Below are positions 7,851 to 15,539 of a DNA stretch of 64,000 nt, piece by piece (the stretch's first letter is position 1; the number at the start of each line of letters is the position of its first letter). This DNA is from Mycolicibacterium neoaurum VKM Ac-1815D (lineage in GTDB: Bacteria; Actinomycetota; Actinomycetes; Mycobacteriales; Mycobacteriaceae). The DNA lies in the NCBI RefSeq assembly GCF_000317305.3, contig NC_023036.2, positions 3,844,001 through 3,908,000 of the forward strand, given 5' to 3'. The notes beneath the pieces were generated by a model that was given only the letters and a program-made list of their open reading frames with translations, did no database searches and was not told the origin of the DNA. Both the position numbers and the translations under genes were made by a program.

Positions 7851-9212
7851 ATGACGACTTCGAACGGACGCTCCGCCGCCATCATCGGTGCCGGCCAGAC
7901 CGGTGTGACGGCCGCACTCGGACTGCTGGACAACGGATTCGACGTCACCCTCTACAGCGACCGAGACCAGCACGCCCTGCGCAACGATGTGCCCGCCACC
8001 GGAACCGCGCTCATCTTCGGCAAGGCCCAGCGGGCCGAGGAGAGCCTGGGACTGAACACCTATCTGGCGACCGCGCCCACCTCGACCGGGCAGAGCGTCC
8101 GCGTCGTCGCCGACGGCGCCGAGGCGATCGCCTTCGACGGTTGGTTCGACGGGGCCCGCGGTGTCGCGGTCGACACCCGGCTCAAAGCCGACGACCGGTT
8201 GACCCTCTTCGGTCGCCGCGGCGGCCATTTCGTGGTCGAGTCGGTGGACCCACAACGACTCGACGCCATCGCCGCCCGAGCCGACCTGACGTTGGTCGCC
8301 ACCGGCCGCGGCGGGCTCTCGGCACTGTTTCCCGTCGATGCGGACCGCAGCGCCTACGACACGCCCCAGCGCTCGCTGCTGGCATTCTCGGTCACCGGTC
8401 TCGGATACGGCCCCGACGTCTTCGCGCACCGGGGTTCCGGCGGCGGCAGTCACCACGCGTTCACCGTCGTCGCCGGCCAGGGCGAATCATTCTGGGGCCC
8501 TTACCTGCACAAGGACGCCGGCCCGAGCTGGGCCTTCCTGGGCTGGGCGCATCCCGGCAGCGACTGGGATCGACGCTTTTCCACCGTGACCGACGCGGCA
8601 GCTGCACTGCGAATCGCCACCGGCCTACACCGCGATTACATCGACTGGGACCTCCCGGAGGTCAGCCGACTGCGGGTCATCGACGAGGATCCGCACTCCT
8701 GGCTGACCGGGGCCGTCACCCAGGTGGTCCGTAAGCCGGTGGGCACCACGGCCTCCGGGCATCCGGTGCTGGCCCTCGGTGACACCGCGATCTCCTATGA
8801 CCCGATCGCTGGACAGGGCGCCCAGGGCGGCCTCATCCAAACCGCCGACCTGGTGCGCAGCGCCGCGTCGCACGACGGGCCGTTCGACACCGAGTGGCTG
8901 ACAGCGGCATTCGAGGATTTCTACCGACAGCGCGGCCGCGCCGCCCAGCGTGTCACCCGATTGTTCCTGTCCGACCCTGCCTTCGCCGACTACGGCAGCC
9001 TGTTCTTCGCCGCCGCGAGCGCCAGCCCGCGCTTCGCCGGGAAGCTGGTCGGCCTGCTCGACGACCCGGCGCCCTTCGAGCCGGTGACCTCCGAGGACGC
9101 CGCCAAGGCGCTCATCACCGAATTCGCCGGCGAGCCCGCCGACGACGTGTTGTCCAGGTTCCGGCCGGCGGGCCGGTTCGAGCGGTCGCAGCTGGTGCGG
9201 TCAGCCGCCTAA
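7851..9212 (+). CDS. StyA-like FAD-dependent monooxygenase
   Basis: Flavoprotein monooxygenase resembling the oxygenase component of styrene/indole monooxygenases. The FAD Rossmann motif AIIGAGQTGVTAALGL is at the N-terminus; a second flavin motif HPVLALGDTAISYDPIAGQG and a StyA-type substrate-binding region in the middle are visible. It has 453 residues from the ATG at 7851; a GTG at 7842 is an alternative start. StyA enzymes need FADH2 from a separate reductase (StyB), and none is next to it. The substrate is unknown. Its 3' end overlaps the convergent SHOCT gene by 12 bp. Confidence 0.78.
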   Translation: MTTSNGRSAAIIGAGQTGVTAALGLLDNGFDVTLYSDRDQHALRNDVPATGTALIFGKAQRAEESLGLNTYLATAPTSTGQSVRVVADGAEAIAFDGWFDGARGVAVDTRLKADDRLTLFGRRGGHFVVESVDPQRLDAIAARADLTLVATGRGGLSALFPVDADRSAYDTPQRSLLAFSVTGLGYGPDVFAHRGSGGGSHHAFTVVAGQGESFWGPYLHKDAGPSWAFLGWAHPGSDWDRRFSTVTDAAAALRIATGLHRDYIDWDLPEVSRLRVIDEDPHSWLTGAVTQVVRKPVGTTASGHPVLALGDTAISYDPIAGQGAQGGLIQTADLVRSAASHDGPFDTEWLTAAFEDFYRQRGRAAQRVTRLFLSDPAFADYGSLFFAAASASPRFAGKLVGLLDDPAPFEPVTSEDAAKALITEFAGEPADDVLSRFRPAGRFERSQLVRSAA

Positions 9213-9944
9213 CAGCCTGCGTTTCTCGGATTCGAACTCGGCCTCGGTGAGCGCGCCGGAGTCGCGCAGTGCCGCCAGCGTCTTGAGATTTTCCAGGCGG
9301 ATCCCGTCCTCGGTGGGGATTGTGACGGTGGGGAAATTTTCGGTGGAGATATGGGCGGCCGGGACCTCGCCGAGGGTGAACGTCGGCGAGATCGACCGTG
9401 ACCGCGCGCGCGACCGCGCGGCCCAGACCCTGGCGATGACCAGATCGATCAGTCCGAGACCGAACACCGCGGCACACCACCACGGCGCGTGCCCCAGCGG
9501 ACTACCGTGCCCGAACGCCAACCGCGGGCTGACGAAGGCGGTGACGTCACCGTCGGTGCGCACGGTGTAGGTACCCGCCTCGGCAACCTTGGCCACCCAG
9601 ACCCGGACCCGGGCATCGCTGTTGACACTCGTTGTGCCGCCGATATTCTCGACGACCTCCGGCTCGGGAACCCCGGCCGGCGGATCGATGGCCATCCGCA
9701 TGTCCGGGATCGGCAGGCCCGCGCCGCCGGCACTGCCGATGATCTGGGTGTGGAAGCTGATGTTCACCTCGCCTGCCGGCAGCTGCAGCTCGGCCCGGCC
9801 GGGGATCGGCACCTCACCGTAGGCGTCGTACCGGTCCAGCACGAAGGCGTTGAGGATCAGGGTGGTGATGAAACCGATCCCGGCGGCCACCATGACCAGC
9901 ACGGCGACAACCGTGAGCAGCCGGGGCGCGGTGGCGGGACGCAT
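9201..9944 (-). CDS. Membrane protein with C-terminal SHOCT domain
   Basis: A 247-residue membrane protein. One N-terminal transmembrane segment (about residues 8-32) is followed by an extracytoplasmic beta-rich region (residues about 40-150), a second transmembrane segment near WWCAAVFGLGLIDLVIARVW, an Arg/Ser-rich stretch and a cytoplasmic tail. The last about 30 residues (LENLKTLAALRDSGALTEAE) are a typical SHOCT module, an oligomerisation or localisation helix pair. The start is the ATG at 9944; the frame stays open upstream into the divergent methyltransferase gene but has no signal there. No function is known. Confidence 0.72.
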   Translation of the reverse strand: MRPATAPRLLTVVAVLVMVAAGIGFITTLILNAFVLDRYDAYGEVPIPGRAELQLPAGEVNISFHTQIIGSAGGAGLPIPDMRMAIDPPAGVPEPEVVENIGGTTSVNSDARVRVWVAKVAEAGTYTVRTDGDVTAFVSPRLAFGHGSPLGHAPWWCAAVFGLGLIDLVIARVWAARSRARSRSISPTFTLGEVPAAHISTENFPTVTIPTEDGIRLENLKTLAALRDSGALTEAEFESEKRRLLGG

Positions 9945-10012
9945 GGCAGGAAGTGTGGCACGCCCGGCGTCACCACTGCCGGACATCGGCGGCGCACAAC
10001 GGCCGACGGTAC

Positions 10013-10018
10013 TAACCT
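10013..10018 (+). promoter_or_regulatory. Probable -10 box for the methyltransferase gene
   Basis: TAACCT fits TAnnnT and ends 7 nt before the ATG at 10026, again the leaderless arrangement. No Shine-Dalgarno sequence is present in front of this start. Confidence 0.35.
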
Positions 10019-10025
10019 CACGAGA

Positions 10026-11099
10026 ATGCCCGAGTCCAGTGTCGTGGTGCGGCCGATCCCGGTCGGCAGCGGTGACTACAGTGCCAGTTCTCGGTTGCAG
10101 GCCGCCGGGCTCAAGCGGGCGATAGGGCTCTTCGAGGAGGCCGCCGCGGCGGTGCCGATTCCACAGCCACCGCTGCCCATCGTCATCGCCGACTACGGTG
10201 CGGCCAACGGCCACAATTCGCTGCTGCCGCTCAACGCCGCGATCACCACGCTGCGCGGGCGCACCCGGCCAGAGCACTCGATCCTGGTGACCCACACCGA
10301 TGTACCGGAGAATGATTTCAGCGCGTTGTTCCGGGTGCTGCGGGAGGACCCGGACAGTTACCTGCGCCGCGATCCGGCGACCTTCACCTCTGCGGTGGGA
10401 CGGTCGTTCTACAGCCAGATCCTGCCGTCCAACACCGTCAACCTCGGCTGGTCGGCCTGGTCGATCCTGTGGCTGAGCAGCATTCCCGCCGTGGTGTCCG
10501 ACCACATCCAGGCCTCGTTCAGCACCGACGGCACCGCACGACTGGCGCATGACCGGCTGGCCGCGCGGGACTGGCATGAGTTCGTCGCCTACCGCGGCCG
10601 GGAGCTGTGTCCGGGTGGGCGCGTCGTGGTGATGACGATGGCGATCTCCGAGGACGGCGAGTTCGGATACCGGGCACTGTTCGGGGCACTGATGGCCGAG
10701 CTCGCCGAACTGGCGGCACGGGAGGTGATCACGGCCGACGAACTGACCCGGATGTCACTGCCGATCGCCGGTCGCCGCACGGCCGATTTCACCACCCCGT
10801 TCGCCCCCTCCGGGCGGCTGGAACAGCTGACGATCGAGCACCTCGAGGTGTTCGACGCCGAGGACAGGTTCTGGCGTCAGTACCAGAAGGACGGGGATGC
10901 AGCGGCTTTCGGGGCGCAGTGGGGTGATTTCCTACAGGCCGCGGTGATCCCGGTGTTGACCGGTTTCGTCGCCGAGCAACGCCGATCGGTGTTCGGCGCG
11001 GCGCTGCAGTCCGGGGTGGCTGCCAGGATGGCGGCCGAACCTCAGGAGACCCAGATCCCGATGGCCCAGATCGTCCTGCACAAGAAGCCGCGCGGCTAG
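10026..11099 (+). CDS. SABATH-type SAM-dependent carboxyl methyltransferase
   Basis: A 357-residue protein of the SAM-dependent carboxyl methyltransferase (SABATH) family, which makes methyl esters of carboxylic acids. The N-terminal IVIADYGAANGHNSL is the SAM-binding motif I, SFYSQILPSNTVNLGWSAW is the substrate-region motif that is very typical of the family, and PGGRVVVMTM is the later Rossmann strand. Mycobacterial members are known as fatty acid O-methyltransferases, so a free fatty acid is the most likely substrate. The ATG at 10026 is chosen because homology starts there and a -10 box is just upstream. Confidence 0.82.
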   Translation: MPESSVVVRPIPVGSGDYSASSRLQAAGLKRAIGLFEEAAAAVPIPQPPLPIVIADYGAANGHNSLLPLNAAITTLRGRTRPEHSILVTHTDVPENDFSALFRVLREDPDSYLRRDPATFTSAVGRSFYSQILPSNTVNLGWSAWSILWLSSIPAVVSDHIQASFSTDGTARLAHDRLAARDWHEFVAYRGRELCPGGRVVVMTMAISEDGEFGYRALFGALMAELAELAAREVITADELTRMSLPIAGRRTADFTTPFAPSGRLEQLTIEHLEVFDAEDRFWRQYQKDGDAAAFGAQWGDFLQAAVIPVLTGFVAEQRRSVFGAALQSGVAARMAAEPQETQIPMAQIVLHKKPRG

Positions 11100-11109
11100 C
11101 CCGGCCAGA

Positions 11110-12663
11110 TCACATGAAGGCGGGGACCGCCGCGTCGATCAGGTGCGGTCCCGGCTCGGCCAGGGCCGCGCTGAACTGGGCCGCCAGCTCCTCGGCGGTG
11201 GTGGCACGGGTGGCCGGCACCCCGAAACCCTGCGCGATCGCGACGAAGTCGATATCGGGGTTGCCGATGTTCAGCAGGGATCGAGCCTTTTCGCCGCCAC
11301 TGCCCTCGCCGGCGTTCGCCCCCACCCTCGCCAGCTCCATCTGCAGAATCGCGTAGGCATGGTTGTTGAGGATGACCACGGTGATGTCGAGGTTCTCCCG
11401 TGCCATCGTCCACAGCGCCGAAATCGTGTACAGCGCACTGCCATCGGCCTGTAACGCGATCACCGGCCGGTCCGGGGCCGCCACCGCAGCGCCGACGGCC
11501 ACCGGCAGTCCTTGCCCTATCGCGCCGCCGGTCAGCGTCAGCACATCGTGGGCCGGCGCACCGGCGGTGGACGCCGGCAACAGCATCCCGCTGGTATTGG
11601 CCTCATCGGAGATGATGGCGTCCGGCGGTAACAGCGCACCAATGACCTGCGCCCAATTCGCCACCGTCAGCGGCCCTTCCGGGAGTTCCGGCCGAGGTAT
11701 ATCGGGCAGCGCCAGTGGCCCGGCACCGAGTTGATCGGCCAGGTCTGCCAGTTCGTCGGGTGCCATCACGTGGGTCTGCACGCCGATGGGGACCAGACCG
11801 CTGGGCTTGCCGGGATAGGCGAAGAACGCCACCGGCGCCCGCGCCCCGACCAGCACGAGGTGCGAGGCACCGGCGAGTTGCTGTTCGGCCTGCTCGGCCA
11901 GATAACCGAGCCGTTCGACCGCAGGTATCCCCTGGCCGCGGCGCAGGCGGGCCGGGAAGGTTTCCACCAACATGCGCGCGCCGGTCGCGGCGGCGATGCG
12001 GGCCGCGGCGGCCAGCCCGGCCTCCGTCGTCGCCGCACCGCCGAGCAGCAGCACGGTCTCGGGGCCGTGCGCGCGCAACGCCTCCAGGGCCGCCTCGGCA
12101 CCGGAGCGCGCGTCGTTGCCCGTCGCGGCGGTCGGCGTGACGAGTTCGCCGGGGGTCTGGGCGGTGCTCCACGAGTAGTCGGCGGGCAGAATGACCGTCG
12201 CGACGCGCCCGGGTGGTCCGGCCGCGGCGGCAATGGCGGCGTCGACGGCCGGGGCCAACTGCGCGGCCGATTCCGGGCGGAACACCACCCCGTCCGGCCA
12301 GCCGGCCAACGCCTCGATATCGGACTGCAGCGGTGCGTCGAATTCGACATGGTGGGTGGCGTGGTCGCCGACGATGTTGACCACCGGGGTGTGGGCGCGG
12401 CGCGCGTTGTGCAGGTTGGCCAGCCCGTTGGCCAGTCCCGGTCCGAGGTGCAACAGCGTGGCGGCCGGGTGCCCGGCGATGCGCGCGTACCCGTCCGCAG
12501 CGCCGGTGGCCACCCCTTCGAACAGACAGAGCACGGCCCGCATCCGCGGTGTGTTGTCCAGTGCGGCAACGAAATGCATCTCCGAGGTGCCCGGGTTGGC
12601 GAAGCACACGTCCACCCCGCCGTCCAGCAGTCGTTGCAGGACGGTATCCGCACCGGAGGCCAT
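11110..12663 (-). CDS. ilvX: Thiamine-diphosphate enzyme, IlvX-like
   Basis: A 517-residue ThDP-dependent enzyme of the acetolactate synthase/benzoylformate decarboxylase family, matching M. tuberculosis IlvX in length. The N-terminal domain has FANPGTSEMHFV and the cofactor-activating Glu in LFEGVATGAADG. The C-terminal ThDP domain has LQADGSALYTISALW followed by NNHAY, so the usual GDG of the metal-binding motif is ADG while the Asp and Asn ligands remain. Carboligation or decarboxylation of 2-keto acids is likely, but a role in valine synthesis is doubtful without a regulatory subunit. It overlaps the upstream reductase gene by 1 bp. Confidence 0.78.
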   Translation of the reverse strand: MASGADTVLQRLLDGGVDVCFANPGTSEMHFVAALDNTPRMRAVLCLFEGVATGAADGYARIAGHPAATLLHLGPGLANGLANLHNARRAHTPVVNIVGDHATHHVEFDAPLQSDIEALAGWPDGVVFRPESAAQLAPAVDAAIAAAAGPPGRVATVILPADYSWSTAQTPGELVTPTAATGNDARSGAEAALEALRAHGPETVLLLGGAATTEAGLAAAARIAAATGARMLVETFPARLRRGQGIPAVERLGYLAEQAEQQLAGASHLVLVGARAPVAFFAYPGKPSGLVPIGVQTHVMAPDELADLADQLGAGPLALPDIPRPELPEGPLTVANWAQVIGALLPPDAIISDEANTSGMLLPASTAGAPAHDVLTLTGGAIGQGLPVAVGAAVAAPDRPVIALQADGSALYTISALWTMARENLDITVVILNNHAYAILQMELARVGANAGEGSGGEKARSLLNIGNPDIDFVAIAQGFGVPATRATTAEELAAQFSAALAEPGPHLIDAAVPAFM

Positions 12664-13745
12664 CAGCGAATGGTACCGGCGCCGGGGATGAGGGGAAGAT
12701 CCAGTGCGGTCACCCAGCCCGGCGGGAGATCGTTGACGGCCGGGACGGCGTTCAGCGCCCGCAGGCCCGTCGCCAAGCACCCCGCCGCGGCGGCGTCCCG
12801 GCCGGAACCGTCGGTGAACCGGAACGCGGTCTCCTGGGAGATGCTCGGTGTGCCTTCGATATCGACGCGGTAGACGTCGTTGTCGTTACCGGTCGGCCAG
12901 TGCGGGGCGGCGTCCAGGCCGATCCGGTTGACATGCTCGAGCTGGATGCGGGTCGCGCCCCGGTAGCGGCCGTTGATGGTGAACCGGACGGCCGCGACGT
13001 TGCCTGCCTCGATGACACCCTTGGCCGAGGGCCGGTCGGTCGGGGTCACCCATTTGTCCCAGGTCGTGGTGATCTCGTCGAGGGTGATGCCTGCGGCGTG
13101 GGCGATCATCGGAACCGTTGCGCCCCAGGCCATGATCAGGATATCCGGGCTCTCCAGCAGCGGACGGTACTGCGGCGGGCGCCCGATGCCCATCTCGAAC
13201 TCGTAATCGCCGGTGTAGTTGGTGTAGTCGAGCAGCTCCGAGGCCCGCACCGTCCTGACCTCCGAGCACAGTCCCATCAGGGTCAGCGGGAACAGGTCGT
13301 TGGCGAAACCGGGGTCGATCCCGGTGGTGAAACAGGACGCTCCCCCGGCCACGCAGGCGTCGGTGATGGGCTGGATCCAATTCGGCGGGTTGAGATGCAT
13401 CGTGGGCCAGACCCACGGGGTCATGGCCGTGGAGACGACATCGATTCCCGCGCGCAGGAAGCGACCGATCACGTCGATGTTGGCATCGGCCTGTACGGCG
13501 GTCGGCCCGTAATGCACCAGCGCATCGGGCCGCAACGCGATCAGGGCGTCGACATCGTCGGTGGCGATGATGCCGAGCTGGCTGCCCAGCGCGCAGATGT
13601 CACCGACATCGCGCCCGACCTTCGCCGGATTGCTCACCCCGACACCGACGAGTTCGAAGTTCGGGTGGGTGACGATCTCGCCGATCACCATCGACCCGAC
13701 GAAACCGGTACCCCACACCACCACCCGCTTGGGTGACGCGCTCAT
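12663..13745 (-). CDS. Dihydrodipicolinate reductase-like oxidoreductase
   Basis: A 360-residue NAD(P)-binding protein of the DHDPR-like/2,4-diaminopentanoate dehydrogenase-like family that is common in mycobacteria. The Rossmann motif VVVWGTGFVGSMVI is at residues 8-21, and the central domain holds FTTGIDPGFANDL, typical of these paralogues. It is far longer than true DapB, so lysine synthesis is unlikely. TGATG joins its stop to the ilvX-like start, so the two proteins probably act in one pathway on a keto- or amino-acid. The ATG at 13745 is clear. Confidence 0.75.
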   Translation of the reverse strand: MSASPKRVVVWGTGFVGSMVIGEIVTHPNFELVGVGVSNPAKVGRDVGDICALGSQLGIIATDDVDALIALRPDALVHYGPTAVQADANIDVIGRFLRAGIDVVSTAMTPWVWPTMHLNPPNWIQPITDACVAGGASCFTTGIDPGFANDLFPLTLMGLCSEVRTVRASELLDYTNYTGDYEFEMGIGRPPQYRPLLESPDILIMAWGATVPMIAHAAGITLDEITTTWDKWVTPTDRPSAKGVIEAGNVAAVRFTINGRYRGATRIQLEHVNRIGLDAAPHWPTGNDNDVYRVDIEGTPSISQETAFRFTDGSGRDAAAAGCLATGLRALNAVPAVNDLPPGWVTALDLPLIPGAGTIR

Positions 13746-13755
13746 CGCGGCAGCC

Positions 13756-14298
13756 CTAGAAGCACCGGCGCAGGCCGCCCGGCTCGCAGATCAGCGGGTA
13801 CTGGGTGATCGGGATGGGCAGCGGCCGCACGTAGGTCAGGGTGAACGGGAACTTCTCCAGCGTGGCGTTCAGCCCACACACCTGATTGTGCGACACGGTG
13901 CGCACGCCGGTCATGGTGATGGTGTTGAACGCGAACGTCTCGAACAGCGCGGCATTGCTGCCGTCCGGACAGGTCAACCCGTCCACCGAGTTGATGTTGT
14001 AACTCCACTGCCCGCCCACCAGTTTCGCGATGCCACCCTTGGCGACGGAATTCGGTGTGGAACTCACGGTCAGCTGGCAGGCGACCGGGTCGCGGATCTC
14101 GGCGCGCAGGTCGCCCACGACGGGCACGCAGACCGGGTAGATCGACCATGCCGCGTCGGGCAGGCCCTCCTGTTTGAAGGTGTAGACCCCCTCCAGCACC
14201 TGCTGTTGCGGGTTCGCCCCGGCCGGTGCGGCCGGACCGATCATCGCCACGCCGGCGGCCAGCAACACGGCACTGAACAATCCGCGAAGTATGTTCAC
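13756..14298 (-). CDS. Small secreted mycobacterial protein
   Basis: A 180-residue exported protein. A GTG at 14298 begins a signal peptide (NILRGLFSAVLLAAGVAMIG) ending near PAGANPQQQ. The mature part has six cysteines that could form disulfides and ends GGLRRCF. It lies 10 bp upstream of the reductase gene in the same direction and may be co-transcribed with it and ilvX. I do not recognise a domain with a known function; similar small secreted proteins are frequent in mycobacteria. Confidence 0.68.
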   Translation of the reverse strand: MNILRGLFSAVLLAAGVAMIGPAAPAGANPQQQVLEGVYTFKQEGLPDAAWSIYPVCVPVVGDLRAEIRDPVACQLTVSSTPNSVAKGGIAKLVGGQWSYNINSVDGLTCPDGSNAALFETFAFNTITMTGVRTVSHNQVCGLNATLEKFPFTLTYVRPLPIPITQYPLICEPGGLRRCF

Positions 14299-14362
14299 AC
14301 GTCGCAGTATTGCAGGGCGCTTCTGACCCGTCCGGCGTTTGCCCCGTGAGAGGGTGCCGGGT

Positions 14363-15103
14363 ATGACCTCATTGGACGGAAAAGTCGCATTGATCACCGG
14401 GGCGTCGGCCGGACTCGGCGCCGCCACGGCCACGCTGTTCGCCGAACGCGGGGCCACGGTGTACGGCGTGGCACGAGACACCGACCGGATGGCCGAGGTG
14501 TTCGGCAACGTGCCCGGCGGCCGGTTCGGCTCGTATGACATCGCCTCCGCCGAGGCCTGCGCACAGGCGGTGGCCGACTGCGTCGAGGCGTTCGGGCGCA
14601 TCGACGTGCTGGCCAATGTGGCGGGGTTTCACCAGATGCGGCGCACCGCCGGGGTGACCGATGCCGACTGGGCAACCGATCTCGCGGTCAATCTCAACGG
14701 GCCGTTCTATCTCAGCCGTGCGGCCCTGCCGCACCTGCTGAGTTCCGGCGGCAACATCGTCAATGTCGCGTCGGTGGCCGGGGTCGAGGGCGAGGTGTAC
14801 TCGGCGGGGTACTGCGCGGCCAAGCATGGGCTCATCGGGTTGACCCGGGCGATGGCCGTGGAGTTCACCAGGGAGACGCTGCGCGTCAATGCGGTCTGTC
14901 CCGGTGGGATGCTCACCGCGCAGGTCACCGACTTCTCGGCGCCCGAGGATGCCGACTGGGATCTGATCATGCGGATCGCCGCACCGCGCGGAATGATGGA
15001 TCCGGTCGACGTCGCCAAGACCATCGCCTTCCTGGCCAGTGACGACGCCGCCGCCATCCATGGCGCGGTCTACCGGGTCGACAACGGAAAGGGCGCCGAC
15101 TGA
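14363..15103 (+). CDS. Short-chain dehydrogenase/reductase
   Basis: Classical SDR of 246 residues. The coenzyme motif TGASAGLG, the NVAG structural motif (NNAG variant) and the active-site YCAAK (Y-x-x-x-K) after the catalytic-Ser strand are all visible, as is the C-terminal YRVDNGKG. It should oxidise or reduce a hydroxyl or keto group with NAD(P)(H) in the cytosol; the substrate cannot be told from sequence. The ATG at 14363 is chosen because the family begins there. TGATG couples it to the cysteine-repeat protein that follows, which is an unusual partner. Confidence 0.88.
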   Translation: MTSLDGKVALITGASAGLGAATATLFAERGATVYGVARDTDRMAEVFGNVPGGRFGSYDIASAEACAQAVADCVEAFGRIDVLANVAGFHQMRRTAGVTDADWATDLAVNLNGPFYLSRAALPHLLSSGGNIVNVASVAGVEGEVYSAGYCAAKHGLIGLTRAMAVEFTRETLRVNAVCPGGMLTAQVTDFSAPEDADWDLIMRIAAPRGMMDPVDVAKTIAFLASDDAAAIHGAVYRVDNGKGAD

Positions 15104-15510
15104 TGAGTGAGATCGATACCGGCACACAGTCGGTCGGCACCGTCGGCAGCACCGAGGTGGAGGGCTCCATCGGCACGGTCGGGAGCACCGCGGTGGTCGG
15201 CTCGATCGGCACCGTCGGCAGCGCCGGGGTCGCCGGGTCCATCGCCACGGTCAACAGTGCGGGCGTCGCGGGTTCCATCGCGACCGGTGGAAGTGCCGGG
15301 GTGGCCGGCGGATTCGCCGTCGTCGGGACCGCCTTCTCGGTGTTGTGCGCGGCGCTGGTGGGCTGCGTGGCCTGCATAGCGTGCGTGGCCTGTCGCAAGT
15401 GCGCGGCGTGTGTGGCCTGCGCGGGCTGCGTCGACTGCGTCGGCTGTGTCGGCTGCGTGAACTGCTCGGGCCTGCGCGGCGCGGTCGGTCTGCGCGACGT
15501 GCACGCCTGA
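15103..15510 (+). CDS. Gly/Ala-X-X triplet-repeat protein with 13 cysteines in register
   Basis: A 135-residue protein of no recognised family. From residue 12 to 131 it can be read as 40 triplets, most starting with Gly or Ala. In the first half the middle residue is Ser, Thr or Val, with a higher 12-residue repeat such as GTVGSTAVVGSI. In residues 82-121 the middle residue becomes Cys (82, 88, then every third residue to 121; 13 in all). No heme C-x-x-C-H motif is present. Residues about 69-97 are hydrophobic and could span a membrane. The start overlaps the SDR stop by 1 bp. Candidate ideas are a disulfide-stapled solenoid, a metal-binding protein or a RiPP-like precursor; none is proven, and no maturase is nearby. 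Confidence 0.72.
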   Translation: MSEIDTGTQSVGTVGSTEVEGSIGTVGSTAVVGSIGTVGSAGVAGSIATVNSAGVAGSIATGGSAGVAGGFAVVGTAFSVLCAALVGCVACIACVACRKCAACVACAGCVDCVGCVGCVNCSGLRGAVGLRDVHA

Positions 15511-15539
15511 GACGCCGAGTGGCCGACTGACCCCGGCGG

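Noticed and set aside
9945..10577. N-terminal extension of the SHOCT protein running into the methyltransferase gene
   Set aside because: The frame is open, but the ATG at 9944 directly precedes the membrane helix and the upstream part is antisense to a gene with clear motifs.
15103..15510. c-type cytochrome from the repeated C-x-x-C pattern
   Set aside because: No C-x-x-C is followed by His, and there is no signal peptide, so heme attachment is not supported.
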